Shown here: one piece after another, positions 26,396 through 35,302 of the stretch
Layout of the letters: every line of letters starts with the position of its first letter
Position numbering within the stretch: position 1 is the stretch's first letter
Assembly: GCF_023571765.1 (NCBI RefSeq)
Contig: NZ_JAMJXC010000012.1
Coordinates: 109,653 to 173,652, forward strand
Origin: Xanthobacter aminoxidans
Lineage (GTDB): Bacteria > Pseudomonadota > Alphaproteobacteria > Rhizobiales > Xanthobacteraceae
DNA: 64,000 bases
Reading direction: 5' to 3'
Made by a program: the position numbers and the translations under genes
Notes under the pieces: generated by a model
What the model was told of the DNA's origin: nothing
The model's database searches: none
What the model saw: only the letters and a program-made list of their open reading frames with translations

Positions 26396-27103
26396 ATGAA
26401 GCGGTTCCTTCTCGCCACTGTCGCGCTGGCGGCGCTCTCGGCTCCGGCCGCGGCTGCTGACCTGGCGACGAAGTATCCCGTCAAGGCGGTTGCCGTCGTT
26501 CCGGTGTTCTCCTGGACCGGCTTCTACATCGGTGGCAACGTCGGTTACGGCGGTGACTCGTTCACCTACGACGTCAACTACTTCGGCGCCCCGGTCGCCT
26601 CGGCCAGCCTGAACTCCTCCGGCTTCTATGCCGGTGGCCAGATCGGCTACAACTACCAGTTCGCGAACAACGTCGTCCTCGGTATCGAGACCGACCTGCA
26701 GTGGGCCAACATCGCTGGCACCGTCAGCGCTTCCGTCCTCGGCCTGCCGGTCGTGAGCGCTGGCACCACCATCGACTACTTCGGCACGATCCGCGCCCGC
26801 CTCGGCTACGCGATCGACCGGTTCCTGCCCTACATCACCGGTGGTGTGGCCTACGGCAAGACCGCGACCACGGCTTCGATCCTGGGCGTGCAGGTGTTCG
26901 ACCAGTCCAGCACCAACTGGGGCTGGACCATCGGTGCCGGCGGCGAGTTCGCCATCACCAACAACTGGACGTTCAAGGCCGAATACCTCTACGTCGACCT
27001 CGGCTCTGCCAACGTGGACGCCGTCGCGATCGCGCCCGGCCTGAGCGCTGGTACGGACTCCAAGTTCAACTCGTTCCGCGCGGGTGTGAACTACAAGTTC
27101 TGA
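26396..27103 (+). CDS. Omp25/Omp31-like outer-membrane beta-barrel protein
   Basis: 235 residues from ATG 26396. Signal peptide 'MKRFLLATVALAALSAPAAAAD' is followed by the family's 'WTGFYIGGNVGYGG' entry strand, repeated amphipathic strands ('GFYAGGQIGYNYQF', 'IRARLGYAIDRFLPYITGGVAYG', 'WGWTIGAGGEFAITNNWTFKAEYLYVDLG') and a C-terminal aromatic 'FRAGVNYKF', the Bam recognition end. This is the small eight-stranded surface-antigen type abundant in Hyphomicrobiales; a structural or permeability role is likely. Codon use is strongly biased, consistent with high expression, and a very strong terminator follows. Confidence 0.92.
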   Translation: MKRFLLATVALAALSAPAAAADLATKYPVKAVAVVPVFSWTGFYIGGNVGYGGDSFTYDVNYFGAPVASASLNSSGFYAGGQIGYNYQFANNVVLGIETDLQWANIAGTVSASVLGLPVVSAGTTIDYFGTIRARLGYAIDRFLPYITGGVAYGKTATTASILGVQVFDQSSTNWGWTIGAGGEFAITNNWTFKAEYLYVDLGSANVDAVAIAPGLSAGTDSKFNSFRAGVNYKF

Positions 27104-27124
27104 TCGAAGCTCTGCTTCATCGTG

Positions 27125-27156
27125 AAGCCCGCTGCCTCGGCAGCGGGCTTTTCTTT
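27125..27156 (+). terminator. Rho-independent terminator of the barrel gene
   Basis: AAGCCCGCTGC and GCAGCGGGCTT around a CTCG tetraloop, followed by TTCTTTT. Perfect stem. Confidence 0.95.
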
Positions 27157-27299
27157 TGCCTGCGCGACCCCGGCTTGGCGACCCGATCCCGTTCCGGTCC
27201 AGGCCGCCGTTTCCGAACCATCAAACCGCATCAGCGCGCGCCCGGAGCCCGCCACCGCCGCGGTTGTCGCTGAAGCCTCAACTGGGCTAGCGTTGCCCC

Positions 27300-28214
27300 A
27301 TGAGCGACGAAATCGCCTTCGACCGAAGCTTTGATGTTCCAGCCGGCCGCCTCGATCAGGTGACGCCGCTGGTCCGGCGCATCGTGGCGCCCAATCCCTC
27401 ACCCTTCACTTTCACCGGAACCTGCTCCTACATCGTGGGAAAAGGTACGGTGGCGATCATCGATCCGGGGCCGGATGATCCCACCCATATTGCGGCACTG
27501 CTCGATGCCGTGCGGGGCGAGACCGTCAGCCACATCGTCATCACCCATACCCATCGCGACCATTCCCCCGCGGCGCGCGCCATCCAGGCCGCCACCGGTG
27601 CGCCGACTGTTGCGGAGGGGCAACATCGCGCCGCCCGCCCGCTCGCCATCGGCGAGGTGAACCCATTGGACGCCAGCGCCGACATGGACTTCCGGCCGGA
27701 CGTCGTCCTGCCTGGCGGTGAGGCGGTGGGTGGTCCGGGCTGGACGCTGACGGGTATTGCCAGCCCGGGGCATTGCGCCAACCACATGGCCTTCGCGCTG
27801 GCCGAGGAAGATCTCATCTTCTCCGGCGATCATGTGATGGCCTGGGCCACCTCCATCGTCGCGCCCCCGGACGGCTCCATGGGCGACTACATCCGATCGC
27901 TCGAGCGCTTCGCGGCACGCACCGAGTCGGTCTACCTCCCCGGCCACGGCGGGCCCGTGCGCGGCGCCCCGGCGTTCGTGCGCGATTACCTCGCCCATCG
28001 TGTGGCGCGGGAGGCCGCGATCCTGCGGGCGCTGGACCGGGACGTGGAGACGATTCCCGATCTGGTGCGGGGCATCTATATCGGCCTCGATCCCCGACTG
28101 GTGGGGGCGGCATCGCTCACTGTTCTGGCGCATCTCGAGCATCTGGTGGCCAGCGGCCGGGTCGTCACCGATGGAACGGCAGCCATCACCGGCCGATTCC
28201 GCCGGGCGGCCTGA
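27300..28214 (+). CDS. MBL-fold metallo-hydrolase (LACTB2-like)
   Basis: 304 residues. Metal-binding motif 'ITHTHRDHSPAA' at about residue 81, a later His in 'IASPGHCANHMAF', Asp in 'IFSGDHVMAW', and 'YLPGHGGPV' complete the metallo-beta-lactamase fold. The C-terminal helical part 'LVGAASLTVLAHLEHLVASGRV' is the winged-helix-like tail of the LACTB2/YcbL-like group. Probably a cytoplasmic hydrolase or nuclease; the substrate is unknown. It is followed 22 bases later by the SRAP gene on the same strand. Confidence 0.9.
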   Translation: MSDEIAFDRSFDVPAGRLDQVTPLVRRIVAPNPSPFTFTGTCSYIVGKGTVAIIDPGPDDPTHIAALLDAVRGETVSHIVITHTHRDHSPAARAIQAATGAPTVAEGQHRAARPLAIGEVNPLDASADMDFRPDVVLPGGEAVGGPGWTLTGIASPGHCANHMAFALAEEDLIFSGDHVMAWATSIVAPPDGSMGDYIRSLERFAARTESVYLPGHGGPVRGAPAFVRDYLAHRVAREAAILRALDRDVETIPDLVRGIYIGLDPRLVGAASLTVLAHLEHLVASGRVVTDGTAAITGRFRRAA

Positions 28215-28236
28215 CGCGAGAGAAACCGGCGCGGCC

Positions 28237-28959
28237 ATGTGCGGACGGTTCGTCCAGCTGACGCCTCCGGCGGCCCTCGCCGCCCTGTTCGGGGTCGATC
28301 CGACGCTGGCGCCTCTGCCCAACGTCCCGCCCCGCTACAACGCGGCGCCGACTCAGACTCTCATGGTCGTCCGCCGAAATCCCGAGACGGGGCGACGTCA
28401 TCTCGATCTGCTGCGTTGGGGATTGGTGCCGTCTTTCGCCAAGGACCCATCCGGCGGCGGCAGCCTCATCAACGCGCGTTCGGAGACTGTTGCCGAAAAG
28501 CCGACCTTCCGCGGGGCTTGGCGCGCCCGGCGCCGTTGCATCGTCCCTGCCGACGCCTTCTATGAGTGGAAGGCCGTGGACAAGCGGCGCCAGCCCTTCG
28601 TCATTTCCCGCGCCGATGGCTCTCCCATGTCCTTCGCCGGCCTGTGGGAGGGCTGGAAGGATCCCGGCACGGGCCAATGGCTCCGCACCTTCACCATCCT
28701 CACCTGCCCCGCCACAGAACGCCTGCGCCCGCTGCACGAGCGCATGCCGGTCATCCTGCCCGACCAGGAAATTTCAGCCTGGCTGGAGGGGGAGGAGGGC
28801 GCCGCCCTGATGCGCTCCTATCCCAGCGAGGCGCTTCGCCTGACCCCGGTTTCGGCCAGCGTCAATTCCGTCCGCAATGAAGGCCCGGGCCTGGTGGAAC
28901 CGTTGCCGCCGGACGAGGCGGCGGCTGCCGTCGCGCTTCTGGGAACGTCTGCGGTCTGA
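28237..28959 (+). CDS. SRAP-domain protein (YedK/HMCES family)
   Basis: 240 residues starting 'MCGRFVQ', so Cys2 becomes N-terminal after Met removal, as required for the covalent abasic-site crosslink of this family. Other conserved parts are 'RYNAAPTQ' (active-site Asn), 'RWGLVPSFA', 'INARSETVAEKPTFR', 'RRCIVPADAFYEW' (catalytic Glu) and 'HERMPVIL' (active-site His). It shields abasic sites in single-stranded DNA by forming a thiazolidine link. An upstream in-frame extension is ignored because Cys2 fixes the start. Confidence 0.96.
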   Translation: MCGRFVQLTPPAALAALFGVDPTLAPLPNVPPRYNAAPTQTLMVVRRNPETGRRHLDLLRWGLVPSFAKDPSGGGSLINARSETVAEKPTFRGAWRARRRCIVPADAFYEWKAVDKRRQPFVISRADGSPMSFAGLWEGWKDPGTGQWLRTFTILTCPATERLRPLHERMPVILPDQEISAWLEGEEGAALMRSYPSEALRLTPVSASVNSVRNEGPGLVEPLPPDEAAAAVALLGTSAV

Positions 28960-28962
28960 GAC

Positions 28963-29742
28963 TCAGCGCCGCCGCCGCTCGGCTGCGAGGTCCGCCATCA
29001 GCGCCTCGATGCGCTGGGCGTTGGTGCCGAGGTCATGGATGCCGTAGCGGGCGGAGGAGCGCACATCGACCCGCGCCCCCTTCGCGGTTGGCCGAATGCG
29101 GATCGAGACGTCGCTGCGGAAGCCCATGACGGGCGAAACCGCCACGGCCTCGATCTGACCGTCGCGCCGGGTTCCGCGCGGGGGAATCGCATCGAGGATG
29201 TGCCAGCGCCGCTTCTGTACCAGGGCAAGGACGGTGTTGAACGCCTCTTCCGGCGTCGCCGTGAGGTCGACCGGCTTGATGCCGGGATAGGCCATGCGCT
29301 GGGTCTCGGCCGCCGCCGCCCCGCCGAAGGCAAGGCTGTTGGCATCCCGGGGGTGGGCCAGCATGAGGGCGCGAAAGCGGGGCGGATCGGTGGGGTCCGT
29401 CGCGATATCGGTTAGCTTTGGCAGCATCATGCCACGGGCGAGGACGGCTGCAGGCCCGGCGAGAACCAGGCCGCCTATGGCGACCGCAGCAATGGCGCGG
29501 CCGATGCCGAGCCATCCCGTTTCCCAGGTGATGAAGAAGGCGACGATACCCATGGCGGCGGCGATGAGCGCCATGCCGAGCCCCGCCGACAGCGTGGCGA
29601 TGGCCGGTTGGAAATCCAGCATTCCCGCGCGATAGAGACCGGCAGCAAGCGCCACCACGGGCACCGAGAACAGCGCCAGCCGAAAGCTCCAGCGGGCCAG
29701 CGGTGAATAGCGCTCCTCGGTGTAAAGCCGGCGTCTGATCAT
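28963..29742 (-). CDS. DUF1499 membrane protein
   Basis: 259 residues. Three hydrophobic segments lie in the first about 105 residues, followed by a soluble domain with 'YPGIKPVDLTATPEEAFNTVLAL', 'VMGFRSDVSIRI' and 'ARVDVRSSARYGIHDLGTNAQRIEALMADL', the DUF1499 signature. The family function is not established. Its stop lies 4 bases from the convergent SRAP gene's stop. Confidence 0.88.
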   Translation of the reverse strand: MIRRRLYTEERYSPLARWSFRLALFSVPVVALAAGLYRAGMLDFQPAIATLSAGLGMALIAAAMGIVAFFITWETGWLGIGRAIAAVAIGGLVLAGPAAVLARGMMLPKLTDIATDPTDPPRFRALMLAHPRDANSLAFGGAAAAETQRMAYPGIKPVDLTATPEEAFNTVLALVQKRRWHILDAIPPRGTRRDGQIEAVAVSPVMGFRSDVSIRIRPTAKGARVDVRSSARYGIHDLGTNAQRIEALMADLAAERRRR

Positions 29743-29783
29743 CCTGCGGCCTGTGGTGCGCGTCCTGCGCCGTTGCCGGTTGG

Positions 29784-30527
29784 TTAGACCGCGTTTTCGG
29801 CGGCGAGGGAAGAGGCTTTGCCCCCCGAGGCGAGGAGGACCTCGGGCAGGTCGTCCACGCTGTCCACCACGAGATCCGCATCGGTGACGAGATCGTCCAC
29901 CGGCGCCGGCCCGCTGCGCACCAGGATGAAGCGCGCGCCCGCCCCACGTGCGGCCGCAAGGTCGTGGGCACTGTCGCCGATCACTGCCATTGCGTATGGG
30001 CGGTGGCCGAACCGCTCGGCGAAAGCCGCCACCATTCCCGGACCCGGCTTTGAGCCGAAGCCGGAATCATAGCCGTGAACCGCGTCGAGAAGATCGAGAA
30101 AGCCGAGGGCTGCCGCCTGCTGACGGGCGTTCTCTTCCGCGTCATTGGTGACGATGCCGAGGGCGAAGCCTGCCGCCTTCAGCCGTTGCAGCGCCCGGGC
30201 GGGATGGCCGATGGGCGTGAGGTTGGCGAGACCCTCGGCCGCGAACAGGCGATCGATCTCCGCGAGGAAACCGGCATCGGCGGGGCGGCCCAGAGCGTGA
30301 GCCCAGAGCGGGCCATAATGGGCCGACGAGCCGGAAACGAGGGGCGAGGTGGGCAGGAAGCGTTCCTCGTCGGGGAGATAGTGGCTCACCGCCTCTAGCC
30401 GGGCGACGGCATGGGCGTCATCGCGCGCCATCTGCCGCATGACCGCACCGGCCGCCCGACCCCAGGTGCGGTCGAAGTGAACCAGGGTGCCGTCCTTGTC
30501 GAAAAGCAGCGCGGTCAGATCCTGCAT
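29784..30527 (-). CDS. HAD-superfamily phosphatase, phosphoglycolate phosphatase-like
   Basis: 247 residues. HAD motifs: 'LLFDKDGTLVHF' (nucleophile Asp and acid/base Asp), 'GIVTNDAEENARQQ' (motif II region), 'GSKPGPGMV' (motif III Lys) and 'MAVIGDSAHDLAAARGAG' (motif IV). An alpha-helical cap in residues 20-90 fits the Gph subgroup. Likely substrates are 2-phosphoglycolate or other small phosphates; specificity cannot be read. It precedes the DUF1499 gene on the same strand with a 41-base gap. Confidence 0.88.
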   Translation of the reverse strand: MQDLTALLFDKDGTLVHFDRTWGRAAGAVMRQMARDDAHAVARLEAVSHYLPDEERFLPTSPLVSGSSAHYGPLWAHALGRPADAGFLAEIDRLFAAEGLANLTPIGHPARALQRLKAAGFALGIVTNDAEENARQQAAALGFLDLLDAVHGYDSGFGSKPGPGMVAAFAERFGHRPYAMAVIGDSAHDLAAARGAGARFILVRSGPAPVDDLVTDADLVVDSVDDLPEVLLASGGKASSLAAENAV

Positions 30528-30604
30528 GGGTTCATCCGCTGGGCGGGGAGGGGCTCCCGCAGGCCGGCTCGACCGCAGCGGAGGACGTCTTTAGTATCAC
30601 GTGT

Positions 30605-32014
30605 ATGTCATCCAGACGACCCGCCGCTCCGAGCCGTTCCCTAACCATGCCCGACGCAGCGCTGCGGAGGACGGTGCCGTGGACGGCGGGGATACCGGTC
30701 GCCGTATGCATCGGCCTGGTCGCATTCACGATGCCCGGCCCATCAAGCGCGGCGACCCCGCTGCCGCCCGTCAAGCCCAAGGATCTCAAGGCGTCCTCCT
30801 CTTCTGCGGTTGCGCGGGTGCCTTCCCTGCGCGCGGCGCCGCTTCCGCCGCGGCGCCCGCCGGAACTGGCGGAGGAGGACAGCGCGGCGGAGGCCGATGG
30901 GCAGGACGCCGCGCGGCAGGAGGGACCGGTGGACGTGGGCAGGGCAGATCGCTTCGTGCGGGATCCCGTACGGCCTGCGCAGCGGCCGCAGGTGGCCTCG
31001 CGGGAGACGGCGCCCGACGCCGCGGTGACCTCCGGCGGCCCGAGAGTCCCGACTCCATCGGCCGTATCTCCCAGCGTGGTGCCATCGCCACCGGCCGGTC
31101 CCATGATGATGCCCGCCGCCTGCGCCGATCTGATCGCGGAGGGGGCGATCGAGGCCAGCCTTGAGACGTCCCTCACTCCCAGTCCAGTCTGCGGCACGTT
31201 CATCCCGGTCAGACTGACCGCGGTTCGGCTGGCTGATGGACGGATGCTTCCGCTGAAGCCGGCCGCGATCTCGCGATGTGAAATGACCGTGGCGGCCGCG
31301 GCGTGGATGAGTGAGGCGCTGGCCCCCGCCGTTGCTGCCGCCGGTGGGGAGCTGACGGCGATCCGCATCGCCGATTCCTACAATTGCCGCCCGCGCAACC
31401 GGGTGGCGGGCGCCAAGATGAGCGAGCACGGCCGCGGCAATGCGGTGGATGTGGGCGGCTTCGAGCTGGGCGACGGACGGGTGTGGACGGTCGCGAAGGG
31501 GGGCCTGCCGATGGCCCTGCGTGCGTCCATGAAGGACAGTGCCTGCACCCGTTTCGCCACGGTGCTCGGCCCCGGCTCAGACGGTTATCATGAGGATCAC
31601 ATCCATGTGGACCTCGCCCAGCGCCGGAATGACTTCAAGCTGTGCCACTGGAATCTCGACGCCGGTTCAGCTGTGGCATCACGCAAGGACAAGCCGGCGG
31701 CGAACGCTCCGGCGGCTTCGACCGGGGGCGGAGATGACGAGGCGGCGGAGAAGGCCGCGGCAGCCGCCGCCGAGAATGCCGAGGCCGAGCCCCAGGCCCA
31801 GAGTGCGCCACTTCCCCCGCCCAAGGGCGGGGCTGCAACCGGCAAGCCCACCACCGGCAAACCCGCTACGGGGAAGGGCACGGCGAAAAGTGACGCGCCG
31901 GGCGCGGATCGCGCCGCAAAGCCCGGCCAGACGAAGACGTCCCCACCCAAGAATACTCAGACCAAGGACAGTGGCTCAAAGGGCTCCCAGCCAAAGCAGG
32001 GGCAGGCCGACTGA
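30605..32014 (+). CDS. Extensin-like family protein, exported
   Basis: 469 residues. Hydrophobic segment at about residues 24-48 (signal or anchor), then a Pro/Ala-rich linker to about 165. An extensin-like C-terminal domain occupies about 170-355: 'CADLIAEGAIEA', 'CGTFIPVRLTAV', 'SRCEMTVAAAAWM', 'SYNCRPRN..GAKMSEHGRGNAVDVGGF' and 'YHEDHIHVDL'. The His-Asp and HxH residues resemble the D-Ala-D-Ala metallopeptidase fold, so a cell-wall hydrolase role is plausible. The C-terminal about 110 residues are low-complexity Ala/Lys/Pro/Gln. Start ATG 30605 is the first option but its ribosome site is distant. Confidence 0.87.
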   Translation: MSSRRPAAPSRSLTMPDAALRRTVPWTAGIPVAVCIGLVAFTMPGPSSAATPLPPVKPKDLKASSSSAVARVPSLRAAPLPPRRPPELAEEDSAAEADGQDAARQEGPVDVGRADRFVRDPVRPAQRPQVASRETAPDAAVTSGGPRVPTPSAVSPSVVPSPPAGPMMMPAACADLIAEGAIEASLETSLTPSPVCGTFIPVRLTAVRLADGRMLPLKPAAISRCEMTVAAAAWMSEALAPAVAAAGGELTAIRIADSYNCRPRNRVAGAKMSEHGRGNAVDVGGFELGDGRVWTVAKGGLPMALRASMKDSACTRFATVLGPGSDGYHEDHIHVDLAQRRNDFKLCHWNLDAGSAVASRKDKPAANAPAASTGGGDDEAAEKAAAAAAENAEAEPQAQSAPLPPPKGGAATGKPTTGKPATGKGTAKSDAPGADRAAKPGQTKTSPPKNTQTKDSGSKGSQPKQGQAD

Positions 32015-32050
32015 AGGCTTCACAGTCTTCCGTAAGGAGAGCACGCAAAC

Positions 32051-32084
32051 AAAAAAAGGGCGCGGCCGAGCCGCGCCCTTTTGC
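32051..32084. terminator. Bidirectional rho-independent terminator
   Basis: AAAGGGCGCGG and CCGCGCCCTTT around CCGAG, flanked by a run of A on the left and T on the right. It sits between the convergent extensin-like and L,D-transpeptidase genes and can serve both. Confidence 0.92.
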
Positions 32085-32102
32085 GTCAGACAGCCGTAAG
32101 GC

Positions 32103-32705
32103 TCAGAGCACCACGACCTCGGCGCCAACCGGAACCCGGCTGTAGAGATCGATCACGTCCTCGTTGAGCATGCGGATGCAGCCCGAGGAGATCGCCTGGC
32201 CGATGTATTCCGGCTGGTTGGTGCCGTGGATACGGAACAGGGTGTCCTGATTGCCCTGGTAGAGGTACAGGGCGCGGGCGCCCATGGGATTGTGGGGGCC
32301 GGGCGCCACATAGGAGGGCAGGCCGGCAATGCGCTGGTGGATTTCCGGCGTGGGAGTCCAGCTCGGCCATTCGGTCTTGCGACCGACCTTGGCCTGGCCG
32401 CGGAAGGCGAGGCTTTCCTCGCCGACGGTCACGCCGTAGCGGATCGCCTTACCGTTGCCTTCCACGTAGTAAAGGTACTTGTTCGGGGTATCGACGACCA
32501 CCGTTCCCGGCTTCTTGTTGGTCGGATACTCAACGATATGCCGCGCATACTGACCCGAAGGCTTCACATTCGGGTACGGCTTGTTTGCAAGAAGCTGCTT
32601 GTCACGCGCCGTCATCGCCGTTTCCGGCGCCGGCGCAATTGTCTCGGACACGCAGCCGCTGAGCATCAATCCCGTCAGCAGTGCCCCGACGACCCGCCAC
32701 ATCAT
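32103..32705 (-). CDS. L,D-transpeptidase lipoprotein (YkuD domain)
   Basis: 200 residues from ATG 32705 with AGAGGCG upstream; a longer in-frame reading to 32882 is not needed. The lipoprotein signal 'GALLTGLMLSGC' puts the lipid-modified Cys at residue 18. The YkuD domain (about 70-200) ends with the active-site motif 'HGTNQPEYIGQAISSGCIRM', with catalytic His and Cys. It forms 3-3 crosslinks in peptidoglycan or attaches outer-membrane proteins to it; both are known for the family in Hyphomicrobiales. It acts in the periplasm. Confidence 0.95.
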   Translation of the reverse strand: MMWRVVGALLTGLMLSGCVSETIAPAPETAMTARDKQLLANKPYPNVKPSGQYARHIVEYPTNKKPGTVVVDTPNKYLYYVEGNGKAIRYGVTVGEESLAFRGQAKVGRKTEWPSWTPTPEIHQRIAGLPSYVAPGPHNPMGARALYLYQGNQDTLFRIHGTNQPEYIGQAISSGCIRMLNEDVIDLYSRVPVGAEVVVL

Positions 32706-33019
32706 AGCTCGCCTCTTTAACTCTTCCCTTGACGCACAAGGAGGATTCGACCCGCAAAAATGAATTAACCCAATGTCCGCTCCGCTAGAAGGGTGTTCAG
32801 TTGAGGAGAGGATGCTTGTGAGAAAGCGTTGCAGAAATGCCTCACAGATTGCCCTTTCGGCACCCTCTTTGGAGTTTCGCAAGCTTTGGGGCGCCTACTC
32901 TTCGTATGACCGCGGAGAAGTCGCATCGGCTGCACAGTTTTGACGCAGTTGATCGCCATCTCTGGAAGGGTCACGCGAAGGTGCCGCTGCGTAACGGCGC
33001 ACCACACAGGAGTTGGGAC
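32706..33019. other. Intergenic region, no gene recognised
   Basis: About 310 bases between the L,D-transpeptidase start and the small plus-strand gene; it should hold both promoters. An AGGAG ribosome site lies just before 33020. I see no other convincing signal. Confidence 0.4.
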
Positions 33020-33223
33020 ATGTCTACCGGACACCAAGGGCTCAGCCCCCGGGAGGAATCGGATCTGAAGCGTACGGCGCAGAGCCAGCAGTGGCGCGAC
33101 ATCGGCATTTCCGCCGTAGCCGCGGCCGCCCAGCAGGCGAGCGACAAGAAGGCGGTCGAGGCCAAGGCGGCGCAGGCCAACAAGGTCGTCACCCTCAAGG
33201 ACATCGACTTCCTCGCCGCCTGA
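33020..33223 (+). CDS. Small conserved-looking hypothetical protein
   Basis: 67 residues from ATG 33020 with AGGAG seven bases upstream. Sequence begins 'MSTGHQGLSPREESDLKR', is Ala/Lys/Gln-rich and probably helical in the middle, and ends 'NKVVTLKDIDFLAA'. No signal peptide, Cys or membrane segment. I recognise no family. The good ribosome site and plausible composition support it being real. Confidence 0.6.
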   Translation: MSTGHQGLSPREESDLKRTAQSQQWRDIGISAVAAAAQQASDKKAVEAKAAQANKVVTLKDIDFLAA

Positions 33224-33477
33224 GGCGGGAGCGATGGTCCACCCGGAACCGGCGCGGGGGCCGGACCGGGGTGGTGAAAGCGGTGCGCTGGCCGCAAGAT
33301 GTCACGCATCGACACCCCCACGTCCCGATCGGCGGCGACACCGTTTTGCCGCCGGACGTCCGGATGGGTGGTATCCGTAGCGGGGAGTGGAAGCGGCGGC
33401 GGTCGCACCTCCCGATCGGCTCGGTTCCCACACGCCTCGCGGCGGGCTAGAAGGGCGGGCCGATCAAGGACCGCCGC

Positions 33478-34452
33478 ATGCTCTTCGCCTATATCGCCAG
33501 ACAAGGAAGCCTTGAGGCCGTTCCGGTCACGGACGGACCCATCCCCGAGGCCGCGGTCTGGGTCGACCTGATCTCCCCCTCCGAGGCGGACGACGACCGG
33601 GCGGAATCGTTCGCCGGCATCTCCGTGCCCACGCGCGAGGAGATGGGCGAGATCGAGCAGTCGAGCCGCCTCTATGTGGAGGACGGCGCGCGCTACATGA
33701 CCGCCACCATACTCTGCGGCGCCGATACCGAGACGCCGGTGATGCTGGCCGTCACCTTCATCCTCACCCGCAACCGCCTCATCACCGTGCGCTACGGCGA
33801 GCCCCGGGCATTCCCCTCGGTCTCCAACCGGCTGGGCAAGTCGTGCCCCGCAACGGTGAAAGGCGAGGATATCCTCATCGAACTGCTGGAGGCCGTGGTG
33901 GACCGTTCCGCCGACGTGCTGGAGCAGATCGGCGCGGACGTGGAGCGCATCTCCCGGCGCATCTTCGAGCGTTCGAGTGGTCGGGAGAACGCCAACCAGC
34001 GCTACCGCGCCATCCTGTCCCACATCGGCCGCAAGGAGGGGCTCGTCTCCTACGCCCGGGAAAGCCTCGCTTCGCTGCAGCGGCTCATTTCCTTCCTCGG
34101 CGCGGACACCGACGGCTCGACCATCGCGAAAGACGGCAAGGCCAACATCAAGTCCATGAGCCGGGACGTGGCCGGACTGTCCGACTATGCCAATTTCCTC
34201 GGCGACAAGCTGCAGTTCCTGCTGGACGCCACCATCGGCATGGTGGGCCTGGAACAGAACAACATCATCAAGATCTTCGCCGTGCTCTCGGTGGTGCTCA
34301 TGCCGCCGACGCTCATCGCCTCGATCTACGGCATGAACTTCCAGCATATGCCGGAGCTGAGCTGGACCTATGCCTATCCGGCGGCGCTCGTCGCGATGGT
34401 GATCTCCGGCATCCTGCCCTACGTCTTCTTCAAGTGGCGCGGCTGGCTGTAG
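33478..34452 (+). CDS. CorA-family magnesium/divalent cation transporter
   Basis: 324 residues. Cytoplasmic alpha/beta domain followed by long helices and two C-terminal membrane helices. The diagnostic 'YGMNF' after helix 1 ('VLMPPTLIASIYGMNFQHMPE') and the periplasmic loop with acidic residues are intact, and the basic tail 'KWRGWL' follows helix 2. Forms a pentameric Mg2+ channel in the inner membrane. It stands alone; no Mg-sensing leader was recognised upstream. Confidence 0.95.
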   Translation: MLFAYIARQGSLEAVPVTDGPIPEAAVWVDLISPSEADDDRAESFAGISVPTREEMGEIEQSSRLYVEDGARYMTATILCGADTETPVMLAVTFILTRNRLITVRYGEPRAFPSVSNRLGKSCPATVKGEDILIELLEAVVDRSADVLEQIGADVERISRRIFERSSGRENANQRYRAILSHIGRKEGLVSYARESLASLQRLISFLGADTDGSTIAKDGKANIKSMSRDVAGLSDYANFLGDKLQFLLDATIGMVGLEQNNIIKIFAVLSVVLMPPTLIASIYGMNFQHMPELSWTYAYPAALVAMVISGILPYVFFKWRGWL

Positions 34453-34461
34453 ACCGCCGCG

Positions 34462-35211
34462 TCAGACGTGCTGGCCGCCATTGATGTGGATCTCGGCGCC
34501 GTTGAGGTAGGAGGAGGTCTCCGTGCACAGCACGTAGATGATCTTCGCCACCTCGTCCGGCGTGCCCAGGCGCTGCATGGGAATCTGCGCCACGATCTTG
34601 TCGGTGCCCGGCGAGAGGATGGCGGTGTCGATCTCGCCCGGCGCGATGGCGTTCACCCGGATGCCCCTGCGACCAAAGTCGGAAGCCATCTCCCGCGTCA
34701 GGGAGGCCAGCGCCGCCTTCGAGGTGGCATAGGCCGCGCCGGCGAAGGGGTGCACCCGCGAGCCGGCGATGGAGGTGACATTCACCACCGAGCCCTGCGC
34801 CTTCTCCAGTTCCGCCGAAAGCCCGCGGGCGAGGATGATGGGGGCGAAGAAATTCACCTGGAACACGTCCACCCAGGTCTCTAGGTCGGTGTCCAGCGTA
34901 CCGAGGCGGGTGCCTCCCTCGCCCTTGGGCGAGATGGCGGCATTGTTGACCAACGCGTCGAGCTTGCCCTCCGGCAGGCGGCTCTTGACCTCGGCGATGG
35001 CCGCCTTGGTGCTGGCAGGGCTCGAAAGGTCCACCTGCAGATGGTCTTCGGGGCCGGCACCCCACGGGCACTTCTCCGGAAAAGCATGGCGCGAGCAGGA
35101 GATGACGCGCCAGCCGGCGGCGGAGAAGCGCTTCACCGTGGCGTGGCCGATGCCGCGCGAGGCCCCGGTGAGGAGCATGATGCGCGGCCGGTCTTCGGTT
35201 TCGGATGTCAT
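34462..35211 (-). CDS. Short-chain dehydrogenase/reductase
   Basis: 249 residues from ATG 35211 (GAGG eight bases upstream). Rossmann motif 'LLTGASRGIGHA', 'VNNAAIS' (Asn), 'VNVTSIAGSRV' (catalytic Ser) and 'YATSKAAL' (Tyr-x-x-x-Lys) are all present, with 'NAIAPGEIDTAI' following. Classical NAD(P)-dependent oxidoreductase; the substrate cannot be assigned. It ends 10 bases from the convergent corA stop. Confidence 0.9.
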   Translation of the reverse strand: MTSETEDRPRIMLLTGASRGIGHATVKRFSAAGWRVISCSRHAFPEKCPWGAGPEDHLQVDLSSPASTKAAIAEVKSRLPEGKLDALVNNAAISPKGEGGTRLGTLDTDLETWVDVFQVNFFAPIILARGLSAELEKAQGSVVNVTSIAGSRVHPFAGAAYATSKAALASLTREMASDFGRRGIRVNAIAPGEIDTAILSPGTDKIVAQIPMQRLGTPDEVAKIIYVLCTETSSYLNGAEIHINGGQHV

Positions 35212-35302
35212 GATGTCAGCCTCGGCCACAGCGGGCGAACGTGATGCAGCATCCGCCCACGTCCGGGTCAAGTCCCGTCAGCCCCGCCGCCAGCCCTTTC
35301 GG